A stretch of DNA of 64,000 bases from Shewanella woodyi ATCC 51908 (GTDB lineage Bacteria; Pseudomonadota; Gammaproteobacteria; Enterobacterales; Shewanellaceae), in contig NC_010506.1 in the NCBI RefSeq assembly GCF_000019525.1, positions 3,968,001-4,032,000 on the forward strand. The letters run 5' to 3'. The first letter of the stretch is position 1; every line of letters starts with the position of its first letter. A program made the position numbers and the translations under genes. This document shows positions 27,167-36,510 of this stretch, piece after piece. The notes under the pieces are model-generated. The model had not been told where the DNA came from. It saw nothing but the letters and a program-made list of their open reading frames with translations, and searched no databases.

Positions 27167-29299
27167 CTAATTAAAATTCAACACTACTGGCTGCAATGGT
27201 GCTTTATTGAAACCAATCACACTGGCTTGCGTCTCACCGAAATGGAAACCGTTAGGCTTTGAGTTACTGCTATAAGCACTTTGCCACTCGATTAAAGAGA
27301 AGTCGTCAAACTCTATGATTTGCTCCTGTGTTTGACTATCTTGATATGTTGGCACGACCTCGACTAACACTCGGTAGCTTTTATAACCAACTCTTGGAGA
27401 GTTAAAGTCTGCAATAATGGTTTGCCAGCCTCTCTTACCCGATATATTCACGGACTGGATCAACTCTTTTTCACTGTTTTCAAAAGCATCAAAAAGTTTT
27501 TGACGCGTTTTACGCCCTTGCCAGTAGAAATTCAGTGTCGCAGGTGTCGCCGTATTAATCTGAGTCTGTATCGTCATCGGTGAACTAGGGTTATAAACAC
27601 GCCTAAAGTGCTTCATGCCCAACCAAGCTCGCTCATCAACAGTTAGCTCAAGGCTAGTATTACCATTGAGATTGCTCCTCTTTTTACTCTCATCTACATT
27701 AAAGCGATAGCTTTTAGCATCAATCAGCCAAGTTCGGTCGCTGCTATCGAAATCAGCATAGTGTTCAAAGTCGCTACCATTGATAAGATTCACCCCAAGT
27801 CGATACTGCAACAGCTCATCCTCCATCACAACGCCAGTGAGCCTGTCCCCCCAATGTGAAGTGCTCAGGCTCAATAGCCGACTACTACCACTATGCTGAA
27901 CTGTTTTACTGTACTGCGCTTTTAACTCCCTTTTATTATCAGACTCGATAACCCCATGTCCTCCAGATCCCTTGATATAAGTATTTCGCTTTGCTGAAAG
28001 CTCAGATAAACGTTTCATCACGTAATATCGTTGTAAACCGATAGCTGGGGTGGGTTTATAGCCTTTAAGATAGATGGGAACAATCTCAGCACGGTGAAAC
28101 TCTCCCTCATCAAGCCATACATACAAGATAAAACTGAGTTGTGTCGAATTGAAATTTTGATCGAATATAAAATTACCCATGGAGTAAGCAATCAAGTGGT
28201 TTTGGTATAACTCTAGCCCTTGAGCAACATGGGGATGATGGGCTATAGCAAGCGATGCCCCAGCATCAATCGCAGATTTCAGTCTCTGCTCTGTCACCCC
28301 AGTAGGCTCGTTTTTATACTCTAAACTCCCATGGTATTGCACCACAGTATGACGGCTCGCATTCATCTCACGCTTCACGGTTGAGACGATATTCTCTAAG
28401 CTACCATATGCGGCGCCGCCATGATCTGCTGTCGCCGCTTGACCGATCTTCGCACCGCCTTCCCATCCGACATAGCCCAGCATCGAAAATGGCTGACCAT
28501 TGATTATTTCTCTATGGGCTTTTAATGCATCACTGGATGTTTTTCCCGCGCCAGAATAGCCTAACGAACTTTGTGAAAGGTATTTTAGTGTTGAATCCAG
28601 CCCAGATCCCAAATAATCATAAGTATGATTATTACCTAAAGTTACATAGTCAACTCCAGCCCAAGAAAGTGCTGATAACAACGCTGGTTGACTAAAGAAA
28701 ACCACCGACTTTTTAGCTTTCTTCTCTGGCGTCTCAGTCGCAATTTGAGTCTCAAGATTCACCGCAGCAAGGTCTGCTAAACTCAGATATGGTTTCATCT
28801 GCTCCACAACTTTTCGACTGTCATCTAACAGACTCTTATCATGAAGCTGTACAGGATCATCAAAGTAAGGTTTAAAAAAACGTCTGCCCATCATGACATC
28901 GCCGCCAAACGCTAACATGACACGACCAGATCTTTTCTCTGTCAACTTGATGGTCGGGATAGTGCCATCATTTTGCACCAACTCCCTCAGACTAAAAGAG
29001 TGAATAGAGGGGTAAAAACCTTGGCTATCAAGCGTTAACTGAAACAAAGATTCAGGTTGATTGATAGTAAAACGCCCATTCACATCAGTGGTCACGCTGT
29101 GAGAAGGAGGCAATCTATTTGTACTTGTCCTACTTAAGCCCTGCACTTCAATAACAACGCCTTTAATGGGCCGAGAGGCATCATCGAGCACTCTGCCTTG
29201 CACTGAGATCACCTCACTCAGTGCTGGCAGGCTAAACAGCACAATGAAAAGAAAAAAACAAATCCGGCTATTCTTTTTATGGGTAGCGTTAATCGACAT
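27167..29299 (-). CDS. CapA family protein with carboxypeptidase-regulatory-like domain
   Basis: 710 residues with a signal peptide (ends PALSE). Residues ~30-120 form a carboxypeptidase-regulatory-like beta domain (QGRVLDDASRPIKGVVIEVQG). The CapA metallophosphatase-like domain spans ~125-400 with FGGDVMMGRR, NLETQIA, TLGNNHTYDYLG, QYHGSLEY, HHPHVAQG and MGNFIFDQ, holding the family's metal ligands. A ~300-residue beta-rich C-terminus follows, not seen in Bacillus CapA. CapA takes part in poly-gamma-glutamate capsule synthesis; homologues outside capsule operons are of unknown role. Dyad operator 3 lies 95 bp upstream. Location beside dgcN/dgcA suggests work on a poly-glutamyl substrate, hydrolysis or handling; no capB or capC is present, so synthesis is unlikely. 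Confidence 0.82.
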   Translation of the reverse strand: MSINATHKKNSRICFFLFIVLFSLPALSEVISVQGRVLDDASRPIKGVVIEVQGLSRTSTNRLPPSHSVTTDVNGRFTINQPESLFQLTLDSQGFYPSIHSFSLRELVQNDGTIPTIKLTEKRSGRVMLAFGGDVMMGRRFFKPYFDDPVQLHDKSLLDDSRKVVEQMKPYLSLADLAAVNLETQIATETPEKKAKKSVVFFSQPALLSALSWAGVDYVTLGNNHTYDYLGSGLDSTLKYLSQSSLGYSGAGKTSSDALKAHREIINGQPFSMLGYVGWEGGAKIGQAATADHGGAAYGSLENIVSTVKREMNASRHTVVQYHGSLEYKNEPTGVTEQRLKSAIDAGASLAIAHHPHVAQGLELYQNHLIAYSMGNFIFDQNFNSTQLSFILYVWLDEGEFHRAEIVPIYLKGYKPTPAIGLQRYYVMKRLSELSAKRNTYIKGSGGHGVIESDNKRELKAQYSKTVQHSGSSRLLSLSTSHWGDRLTGVVMEDELLQYRLGVNLINGSDFEHYADFDSSDRTWLIDAKSYRFNVDESKKRSNLNGNTSLELTVDERAWLGMKHFRRVYNPSSPMTIQTQINTATPATLNFYWQGRKTRQKLFDAFENSEKELIQSVNISGKRGWQTIIADFNSPRVGYKSYRVLVEVVPTYQDSQTQEQIIEFDDFSLIEWQSAYSSNSKPNGFHFGETQASVIGFNKAPLQPVVLNFN

Positions 29300-29393
29300 A
29301 GGAGTTAATAATTACGTTGTTATTATTAACTTTTACCATAAAAGAATTAACACGTTACCGCCAGCGTTCTCCATTCCATTCTAGTCTCAAGGC

Positions 29394-29408
29394 ATACCCT
29401 AAGGTTAT
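29394..29408. promoter_or_regulatory. Dyad operator 3 upstream of the CapA gene
   Basis: Read on the minus strand it is ATAACCTTAGGGTAT, 14 of 15 identical to operator 1. It is 94 bp before the CapA start and 143 bp before the patatin gene on the other side. The 252-bp gap has no other clear signal. Confidence 0.6.
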
Positions 29409-29551
29409 GAACCACTCTTGAGGAGGTACTGAAAAATAACTTCCTATCACTATTTTAATCATCACAATTAAGCGACTTCGAATAATCCCCTTGATTTGAA
29501 ATTCGATATTAGCTTTACTAACTGTAAAGAAAGAATAATTTTAATGGAGTT

Positions 29552-30682
29552 ATGGTGCCAGAGAAAACAGCATTAGTTCTTGGAGGTGGTGGTGCGCGTG
29601 CGGCTTATCAAATAGGTGTGCTCAAGGCCATTGTCCAGTTCTACCCCAGAAATCATGGCATCCCCTTTAAGATAATTTGCGGCACCTCTGCTGGTGCAAT
29701 CAATGGCACTTCAATCGCGACTCATGCCTCCTGCTTTCATCTCGGTGTTAGAAAACTGGAATGGGTTTGGCGTAACTTTCGCACCGATAAAATCTACAGT
29801 GCATCCATGTCAGGAGTACTAAAGCATTTAGGCAAGATGCTCTTGATGAGTATGCAAGATGACAAGGTCAATACCAATGCTGGGAGTCTATTTAACAGTG
29901 AGCCATTAAGGGGGTTGTTAAATGAGCTGATTAATTTTGCTCGCATCGATAGAAATATTGGCAGTGGTGCGCTCAGCGCTCTAAGTATCGATACCTCCTG
30001 TTATAACAGCGCCCGCTCTGTCACCTTCTTTCAAGGCAACCACGATATAGCCCAGTGGCATAGAGACAGGCGCAGTGGTCAGCGAACTCAGCTCAATACT
30101 GATCACTTACTGGCAAGTTCAGCGATTCCGCTAGTATTTCCCTCGGTAAAGCTCAATCAAGGCTATTATGGCGATGGCTCAGTGCATCAATTGGCTCCCT
30201 TAAGCAGTCCTATTCACCTTGGGGCAAAGAAATTATTTGTGATCAACCTTGAGAGTCCTCATAAGCAGCAGTCTCAGGAGCTTGAACATCATCCAAAAAC
30301 CGCCACCATCGCAGGTCACCTATTAGATACCATCTTCTCGGATACACTTAACAGCGATCTGGAAAGGCTAGAGCGGATAAATAATACCCTCTCTTTAATC
30401 CCAGAGGAGGATACCAAAAAGCTGCCGTTAACTCAGATCCAAACCTTGGTGATCAAACCCAGTGAAGATTTAAGTAAGCTGGCCTCACGGTATTATAATG
30501 AGATGCCCTTCGCAGTTAAGTCGATGCTCAGACCTATCGGTATCAACCAACAAACCGATTCAAGTATTGTCTCCTACCTATTATTCGAAAAATCTTACTG
30601 CTCAGCCTTAATCGATTTAGGGTATCAAGATGCCATGTGCCAAATCGATGAGATTAGAGATTTCTTTGAGATAGAGCAGTGA
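29552..30682 (+). CDS. Patatin-like phospholipase
   Basis: 376 residues. The glycine-rich oxyanion motif LGGGGARAAYQIGVL (10-24), the nucleophile elbow GTSAGA (Ser46) and the catalytic Asp in YYGDGSVHQL are all present, so a Ser-Asp dyad lipid acyl hydrolase. No signal peptide; the protein is cytoplasmic or membrane-peripheral. The ATG at 29552 is only 2 bp from GGAG (29546-29549), so GTG 29555 may be used instead. It runs divergently from the CapA gene. The C-terminal 100 residues, after the catalytic core, are alpha-helical and of unknown role. Confidence 0.88.
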   Translation: MVPEKTALVLGGGGARAAYQIGVLKAIVQFYPRNHGIPFKIICGTSAGAINGTSIATHASCFHLGVRKLEWVWRNFRTDKIYSASMSGVLKHLGKMLLMSMQDDKVNTNAGSLFNSEPLRGLLNELINFARIDRNIGSGALSALSIDTSCYNSARSVTFFQGNHDIAQWHRDRRSGQRTQLNTDHLLASSAIPLVFPSVKLNQGYYGDGSVHQLAPLSSPIHLGAKKLFVINLESPHKQQSQELEHHPKTATIAGHLLDTIFSDTLNSDLERLERINNTLSLIPEEDTKKLPLTQIQTLVIKPSEDLSKLASRYYNEMPFAVKSMLRPIGINQQTDSSIVSYLLFEKSYCSALIDLGYQDAMCQIDEIRDFFEIEQ

Positions 30683-30699
30683 TTCAGCCTGCTCTAGCT

Positions 30700-31452
30700 T
30701 TAAGCGACGCTATTTAGTTTTATCTGTTTATCAATCACTCTAGCTGCGCTGCTTCCCCATAACTGATATAGGGACTCATCGGGGTGAAATCCATCAGCGG
30801 CCATGGCGCTAACCTTTGCACATTTAATCGAGTCTGGCTCTTGTTTAGGCAAGTGAACACTAAGGTCCACCAGCCCACAACACTCAGCTTGCTCAACATA
30901 TGATGCCAATACGCGATTAAACTCCTGAGCTCTTCTACCTAAAAACCAGCGTAAAGGTTGAGGTAACAAGGGAAATCTCTCCATTGGAGGCACCGAAGTG
31001 AACCAGACCTGCTTGGCACCAAAATCATGGTGGAGCACTTGAGTCAATCGCCCAAGTTGTCCTTGCCATTTTGATGCGCTCAATGGAGTCAGCACATCAT
31101 TAACTCCTAACGAGAGTAATACCACATCAAACTTTTCCCCTTTAACTTTACTAAGATGCTTAATAAGATCTTGGGTATTGCTGCCAGATTTGGCAATAAG
31201 AGCCCAAGTGACACAGTGATCTTTTGCCAGTTCACGAGTTAAATAGCCTGTTAATGCTCTATCTTGTTTATCGACACCCACTCCAGCAGCTGCAGAATCA
31301 CCAGCAATCAATACCTTTAGCTTCTCTCCCTTGCCTATACTCCCAGATCGCTCTCCAGCCGCCTCAGGCAGCACCAAGCTGGTTCGACGTACATAAATCC
31401 CCTGTAAAGCCAACAAAGGCGCCAGCAGCAGTAAGACTAGATAATGGGACAT
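30700..31452 (-). CDS. SGNH/GDSL hydrolase, membrane-anchored
   Basis: 250 residues. An N-terminal hydrophobic segment (residues 4-19) acts as anchor or signal. Block I IAGDSAAAGVG (Ser53), block III LGVNDVL and block V DGFHPDE give the SGNH signature. The family covers lysophospholipases and esterases such as TesA; substrate is not predicted. It is convergent with the patatin gene 17 bp away, so both may act on lipids. Confidence 0.85.
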   Translation of the reverse strand: MSHYLVLLLLAPLLALQGIYVRRTSLVLPEAAGERSGSIGKGEKLKVLIAGDSAAAGVGVDKQDRALTGYLTRELAKDHCVTWALIAKSGSNTQDLIKHLSKVKGEKFDVVLLSLGVNDVLTPLSASKWQGQLGRLTQVLHHDFGAKQVWFTSVPPMERFPLLPQPLRWFLGRRAQEFNRVLASYVEQAECCGLVDLSVHLPKQEPDSIKCAKVSAMAADGFHPDESLYQLWGSSAARVIDKQIKLNSVA

Positions 31453-31467
31453 AACGCTCCTTTAACG

Positions 31468-31510
31468 AAAAAAGCAAAGCACTAGGGAGTAAACTAGGGC
31501 TTTGCTTTTT
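31468..31510 (-). terminator. Rho-independent terminator of the DUF885 gene
   Basis: AAAAAGCAAAGC pairs with GCTTTGCTTTTT with an inner CTAG pair, T-tract on the minus strand. It is 23 bp after the stop of the DUF885 gene. Confidence 0.75.
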
Positions 31511-31532
31511 AATTCTAACTAGTTGAACAGAT

Positions 31533-33368
31533 TTAAACTCGGCTTACTGCGCTTCCCTGAGCAATGTATTTATCAACCAAGCGCTCCAAGATATCCAGAG
31601 GAACAGGGCCATTTTTTAAGACCACATCATGGAAATCTTTAAGGTTAAACTTTTCACCCAATGCTAACTTGGCCTTTTCGCGCAGAGCTAAAATTTTCAT
31701 CATCCCTACCTTGTAAGAGGTAGCTTGGCCCGGCATCACGATATAACGCTCAATTTCAGAAATCACGTCTGTCTCGGCCATTCCAGTATTGAGTTTCATA
31801 TACTCAATAGCCTGCTCCCGCGTCCAACGTTTCTCATGGATCCCTGTATCGACAACTAAGCGCACACCTCGGAAAAGTTCTGCCTGCAGACGGCCGATAT
31901 TATCGAAAGGATCATCCTGAAAACCTAACTCCCAAGCCACTTGTTCAGAGTAGAGTGCCCAACCTTCAGTATAAGCAGTAAAAGGCGCCATCTTACGAAT
32001 AAAAGGCATCCCTTCCAGCTCCATCGCCACCGCTACCTGAAAGTGATGACCGGGAATCGCTTCATGATAAGCCAAGGTTCGCATACCGTATTTAGGCGTT
32101 GCTTTAATATCGTAAAGGTTGGCAAAAAATCGACCAGGACGGCTACCATCAATAGCTGGCTGTTGATAATAAGCACCTGGAGCGGTTTTTTCCTTAAACT
32201 CAGGAATACGTACCACCTCCATACCAGCTTTAGGTCGGATACGGAAAGCATCATCGAGTCCGGCATTGATCTCATCAAGGATCTTTTGGTAATCAACTAA
32301 TATCTGCGCTCGGCCCTCATCACTATCTTCATAGTAGAATTTAGGATCTGCTGCTAATGTTTCGATTGCTTGAGAAAAACCAGCCGAAGTATCAAACCCT
32401 TCGCCCTTGAGAATGGCCATTATCTCACTTTGAATACGTGCTACCTCAGATAGACCCATTTGATGGACCTCATCAGCACTATAATCGGTTGTGGTAAAGA
32501 AGTTCAGCGAGAGTTGATAGGCTTTATCACCATTTGGCAAACGCCATAAACCATCATCGCTGCCAGCCTTACCAGCAATACCAGCAAAGTAATCGATAAA
32601 TAGTCCATATGCAGGGTAGACGTACTCTCGAATATTCTCTTCGGCCTGAGCTAACAGCTCCGCTTGCTCCTTAATCGGGATCTCTTTAGCTTCTGCAAGC
32701 TTAGTTTCCAATGAGGTATAGAGAATATTTTCGCTAATTGGCGTTTCAACAAAGTCTGTCATCTCAGTAAGGACACGGTCGATAACGAAACGAGGAGGGA
32801 TGATCCCATTCTGCTCTCTGAGCCTTAACCCTAATAGATTCTGTTCAAACTTGAGTTTCACTTTCTCTAATCTGGATAGATAATTTTCAGCATCTTCAAC
32901 GGTTTCTACTCTATGCTGTGCTTCCATAAAGCTAGGGTAACCATTTTGCACACCAAACAGCTGATTCACTGGATAGTTATGATAGCGATATGCTTTAGCT
33001 TGCGAGGAAAAATCTAACAGATATAGGGCTATCTCTTTCGATAATAGTTGGTTTTCATCTAACCCTGAATCTTCATAGCTCAGTAAAGTTTCATGTATGG
33101 TATCGAGCTGAGCAAATAGCTCATCTCCCTTTTCAGGCCTATCATCATCTAACTCAGCGTTGTGACCCTTAATACCCACCGACTCCAGAAATCCCAGTGA
33201 CGTTAAGGTTTCAGGACTATCAAATGCGATTTTAATTAAGGTGCGATCTAAAAACGCACGAAAGAAAAACGGCTTCTTGGCATACCACTCGTGTGCAGCC
33301 AGCGCCGTTCCGCTGAGCAGCAAAATCAGCAAGCCCAAACCAGTATACTTTAGTATTTTTTTAAACAT
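31533..33368 (-). CDS. DUF885 family protein, membrane-anchored peptidase-like
   Basis: 611 residues with an N-terminal anchor/signal (GLGLLILLLSGTALAAHEW). The family signature YHEAIPGHHFQ, followed about 30 residues later by YTEGWALYSEQVAWELG, has the HE(x)nH and downstream Glu of a zinc metallopeptidase, as in carboxypeptidase Taq relatives. Enzymatic activity in DUF885 is largely inferred. Stand-alone gene with its own terminator; no operon partner. Confidence 0.85.
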   Translation of the reverse strand: MFKKILKYTGLGLLILLLSGTALAAHEWYAKKPFFFRAFLDRTLIKIAFDSPETLTSLGFLESVGIKGHNAELDDDRPEKGDELFAQLDTIHETLLSYEDSGLDENQLLSKEIALYLLDFSSQAKAYRYHNYPVNQLFGVQNGYPSFMEAQHRVETVEDAENYLSRLEKVKLKFEQNLLGLRLREQNGIIPPRFVIDRVLTEMTDFVETPISENILYTSLETKLAEAKEIPIKEQAELLAQAEENIREYVYPAYGLFIDYFAGIAGKAGSDDGLWRLPNGDKAYQLSLNFFTTTDYSADEVHQMGLSEVARIQSEIMAILKGEGFDTSAGFSQAIETLAADPKFYYEDSDEGRAQILVDYQKILDEINAGLDDAFRIRPKAGMEVVRIPEFKEKTAPGAYYQQPAIDGSRPGRFFANLYDIKATPKYGMRTLAYHEAIPGHHFQVAVAMELEGMPFIRKMAPFTAYTEGWALYSEQVAWELGFQDDPFDNIGRLQAELFRGVRLVVDTGIHEKRWTREQAIEYMKLNTGMAETDVISEIERYIVMPGQATSYKVGMMKILALREKAKLALGEKFNLKDFHDVVLKNGPVPLDILERLVDKYIAQGSAVSRV

Positions 33369-33483
33369 GACATTCCCTGTTACTCATTTTATCGCAACTA
33401 GGCTAACACCATATCCAACTTGTTAACAGGGTGTAACACCAGCGAAAAGTAACAAGATATTGAAAATGAGCCACCTATCCTCG

Positions 33484-35445
33484 CTATCCCTGTAGGAGGT
33501 AATGCTCCGCTTTCTCTATTCGACGTGGCTTTCCAAGTAAAATAAGCGTATCGGCAGAACGGATCTTCCAATCCATTTCAGGCTTTTCTATCTCAGCGCC
33601 GCAACGTCTTACCGCTCGAAGCTCAACCCTGAGCTTACCCCAAGGGATCTCACCAAGTGTGAGACCAACAGCATGCGCGCCCTTAGGAAGCGCCACGGCG
33701 TGAAGATGCTCTAAGGTAATATCAGTTTCTGAACCGGAGAAGAAACCATGGAGGTACTGATAGTGATTACGACGTTCAAACTCAAGCCTTTTTAAAATAC
33801 GGGTTAAAGGTACACCACACTGATAGAGTACTTGAGACACCAACATCAAACTTCCCTCTAAACTCTCAGGAATTACCTGACTGGCCCCTGCAGCTTCAAG
33901 CTCCTCAAGGTTGCTATCATCACGTGTTCTCACTAAAATTTTTGCATCGGGAGCAAGGTAGCGACACAGAGGTAGCACCTCCTCAAGGATCCGGCTATCA
34001 CTGAAAGTTAAGACGATAAGCTTCGCCTCTTTGATTCTGGCTTGCTTTAAGATACTGCGCTTACACACATCACCAAAGTAAACAGGCTCCCCCGCTTTTC
34101 TCGCCTCAGAAACCCGGGTAGGATCCAGATCAAGCACCAAAAAGGGCACCGCTTCTGTCTTCATAAAGCGCGCAATAGTCTGACCGACACGGCCATAGCC
34201 TAATATCAACACCAAATCCTTTTCATGGTCTTCATCATGCTCAATACTAGGTACAATCAAGGGCGCCTCAATCTCTTTTGGCCTAACCCCCTGCATAACT
34301 CGAGCAATATCGACGCTGTGGCGTACCAGCCAAGGAGCAAGCGCCATTGAGAGAACGGCTACCATCACAAGCTTAGTGCTTAACACGATATCTAAAAGGT
34401 GATAATTAACCGCCAGTGCCAACACAACAAAACTAAACTCCCCCACCTGAGCTAAAGTCAACGCCGTGGATATTGATGTTCTAAAGGATTCACGGGCAAA
34501 ACGTAGCAGAGCAAAAATCACCCAAGCTTTACCTAAAATAACCGCAAACAGCAGGATTAAGATCTCTCCCCAGTAATCGACCACCAAAGAGAAGTCCAAA
34601 AGCATACCTATGGAGATAAAAAAGAGGCCCATCAGCAGATCCCTAAAGGGGCGAATATCCGCTTCAAGCTGACCTTTATACTGACTCTCCCCCAACAACA
34701 TACCAGCCAAAAAGGCCCCAAGCGCCATTGAGAGGCCTAACCATTGGGTCAAAGCGCCAGTTAACAATGCCACCACTAAGGTTGAGAGCATAAAGAGTTC
34801 GTTTGAACGGGAGCGGGCTACCTCATCAAACATTCTCGGTAATCCCCATTTACCAAATGCCATTAAGGCCGCAAAGATTAAGCCGCCTTCAGCCATCGCC
34901 CAAGCAACACTCTTAAAAGAGAGCACATCTTCACCGGAGGCCAACAAGGGGAGTAAGATAAGCAGCGGCACCACGGCTAAGTCTTGAAATAACAGAACAC
35001 TGACAGAGAGCTCACCATGCCTGCGCCTTAGCCAGCCCTGCTCATTGAGTAACTTCAATACAATTGCCGTCGATGACAGGGCAATCGCTGAGCCCACAAC
35101 AACGGATTCAACAATGGTCAATGAACTAAGCAGGGCAATACAGGTTGCCAGAGCTGCGGTTATCACCACTTGCGCACTACCTAAGCCAAATACGGTTCGT
35201 CTCATGGCCCATAGTCTGGGCAGAGAAAACTCAAGCCCCAAACTGAACATAAGTAGAACCACACCTAACTCAGCAACTGAGTGCATCTGCTGCTGGCTAA
35301 ACCAGTTGAATCCCGAAGGTCCGCTGATGACGCCAGTGAGTAGATAAGCCAAAATCGCGGGCAAACCTGCACGTCTTAATATGGCGATGGAGATGATGGC
35401 AATCACAAGCATCATTAGAACTTGGATAAGAAAGCTATGTTCCAT
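33484..35445 (-). CDS. CPA2 family K+/H+ antiporter with RCK domain (KefB/KefC/YbaL-like)
   Basis: 653 residues from ATG 35445, preceded by GGGAG 9 bp upstream; an in-frame ATG at 35466 would add seven residues. The N-terminal ~380 residues hold about 12 TM helices with GVISGPSGFNWF and MFSLGLEFSLPRL, typical of CPA2. A cytoplasmic RCK_N domain follows (LILGYGRVGQTIARFM, dinucleotide fold with GxGxxG), then a TrkA_C domain with GLTLGEIPWGKL. These ligand-gated transporters exchange K+ and H+, often under NAD(H) or electrophile control. KefF/KefG-type partner genes are not adjacent, so the kefB/C name is not given. Confidence 0.88.
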   Translation of the reverse strand: MEHSFLIQVLMMLVIAIISIAILRRAGLPAILAYLLTGVISGPSGFNWFSQQQMHSVAELGVVLLMFSLGLEFSLPRLWAMRRTVFGLGSAQVVITAALATCIALLSSLTIVESVVVGSAIALSSTAIVLKLLNEQGWLRRRHGELSVSVLLFQDLAVVPLLILLPLLASGEDVLSFKSVAWAMAEGGLIFAALMAFGKWGLPRMFDEVARSRSNELFMLSTLVVALLTGALTQWLGLSMALGAFLAGMLLGESQYKGQLEADIRPFRDLLMGLFFISIGMLLDFSLVVDYWGEILILLFAVILGKAWVIFALLRFARESFRTSISTALTLAQVGEFSFVVLALAVNYHLLDIVLSTKLVMVAVLSMALAPWLVRHSVDIARVMQGVRPKEIEAPLIVPSIEHDEDHEKDLVLILGYGRVGQTIARFMKTEAVPFLVLDLDPTRVSEARKAGEPVYFGDVCKRSILKQARIKEAKLIVLTFSDSRILEEVLPLCRYLAPDAKILVRTRDDSNLEELEAAGASQVIPESLEGSLMLVSQVLYQCGVPLTRILKRLEFERRNHYQYLHGFFSGSETDITLEHLHAVALPKGAHAVGLTLGEIPWGKLRVELRAVRRCGAEIEKPEMDWKIRSADTLILLGKPRRIEKAEHYLLQG

Positions 35446-35628
35446 GCTAAAAATTCTCCCAGTCAAAAAAGTGACTAACCGATTTACCTACCGACACCTG
35501 AAAGATTAACTGAATGACAAATAAAGACAAATTTAATTAACAAATATTTAGGCATGTATATTGCTTGTATTTCTCTATTGTAGAGGATTTATTATTTAAA
35601 CAAGTCCGCGTAATATGGAGTGCAAATT

Positions 35629-36510
35629 ATGGACTTTGGCTTAGCAGCAGAGTTTTCACCGGAAGAGTATCGATATCAACCTGAAATATATCAGGTGAAT
35701 GATCCCGAACCTGATTTGGTGAAAATAATTCAACACTTACATGAAAGTTTAGATCCTAGGACAGTTTTTGCCTGCTTCGGCAAGATAATGGGACAATACT
35801 TGCCCATTGATGGCGTACAGATGACCTTTAAACGCCACCAATTTAACTGGGGAAGGACTCAGGGGATCAAAGTTACTCAGCAGCTCGCTTTTTCAGGAGA
35901 GGCTGCAAACTTAACATACTCACTGAAAAGCCCATTAACTCCCTCTCAATCCCAGCGATTACAGACAATGCAAACCTTAGTCTTGTTGCCTCTGTTTAAT
36001 GCTATCCAGTTTCAAGATATATCACAAAAAGCCATGTATGACTCTTTAACTAAGCTTGGTAATCGACATTATTATGCCGAAAGTTTAAAAAAGGCCATTG
36101 CGACCTCTAGTCGACATGATAATCCCCTCTCTATTGTTATATTGGACTTAGATAACTTTAAAAAACTCAATGACAGTTACGGCCACCTTTTAGGTGATGA
36201 GGTACTCTCAGAGTTTGGTCAACTGCTCACTTCGGCCATCAGAGATACTGATCAGGCATTTCGTGTCGGTGGTGATGAGTTTGTGGTGATTGTCAGGGGT
36301 GATGTCAAAGCGGCAAGTGTTCTTTGTGAGCGAGTTTTAACCTCCATCTCAAGCCATAGTCTGTTTGAGAAGTACCAAGCTATGACCAGTTTAGGGGTCT
36401 CCCAATGGAAACAAGATGAGACCGCAACCGATGTTTATGAACGCGCAGATAAGGCGCTATATCGAGCAAAAGCCGCTGGTCGACGATGCTTTAAAGTCGA
36501 TGAAATCTAA
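35629..36510 (+). CDS. Diguanylate cyclase (GGDEF domain)
   Basis: 293 residues from ATG 35629, with GGAG 9 bp upstream; an in-frame GTG at 35620 sits too close to that site. Residues ~1-130 form a GAF-like sensor region of unknown ligand. The GGDEF domain starts at DSLTKLGNRHYY and has an intact active site RVGGDEF, preceded by RDTD five residues upstream, the inhibitory I-site for c-di-GMP feedback. It synthesises c-di-GMP from two GTP. Its last 4 bp overlap the convergent tilS gene. Confidence 0.92.
   Translation: MDFGLAAEFSPEEYRYQPEIYQVNDPEPDLVKIIQHLHESLDPRTVFACFGKIMGQYLPIDGVQMTFKRHQFNWGRTQGIKVTQQLAFSGEAANLTYSLKSPLTPSQSQRLQTMQTLVLLPLFNAIQFQDISQKAMYDSLTKLGNRHYYAESLKKAIATSSRHDNPLSIVILDLDNFKKLNDSYGHLLGDEVLSEFGQLLTSAIRDTDQAFRVGGDEFVVIVRGDVKAASVLCERVLTSISSHSLFEKYQAMTSLGVSQWKQDETATDVYERADKALYRAKAAGRRCFKVDEI

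Noticed and set aside
27167..29299. Poly-gamma-glutamate capsule synthesis operon
   Set aside because: Only a CapA homologue is present; capB, capC and capE are absent and the neighbours are catabolic.
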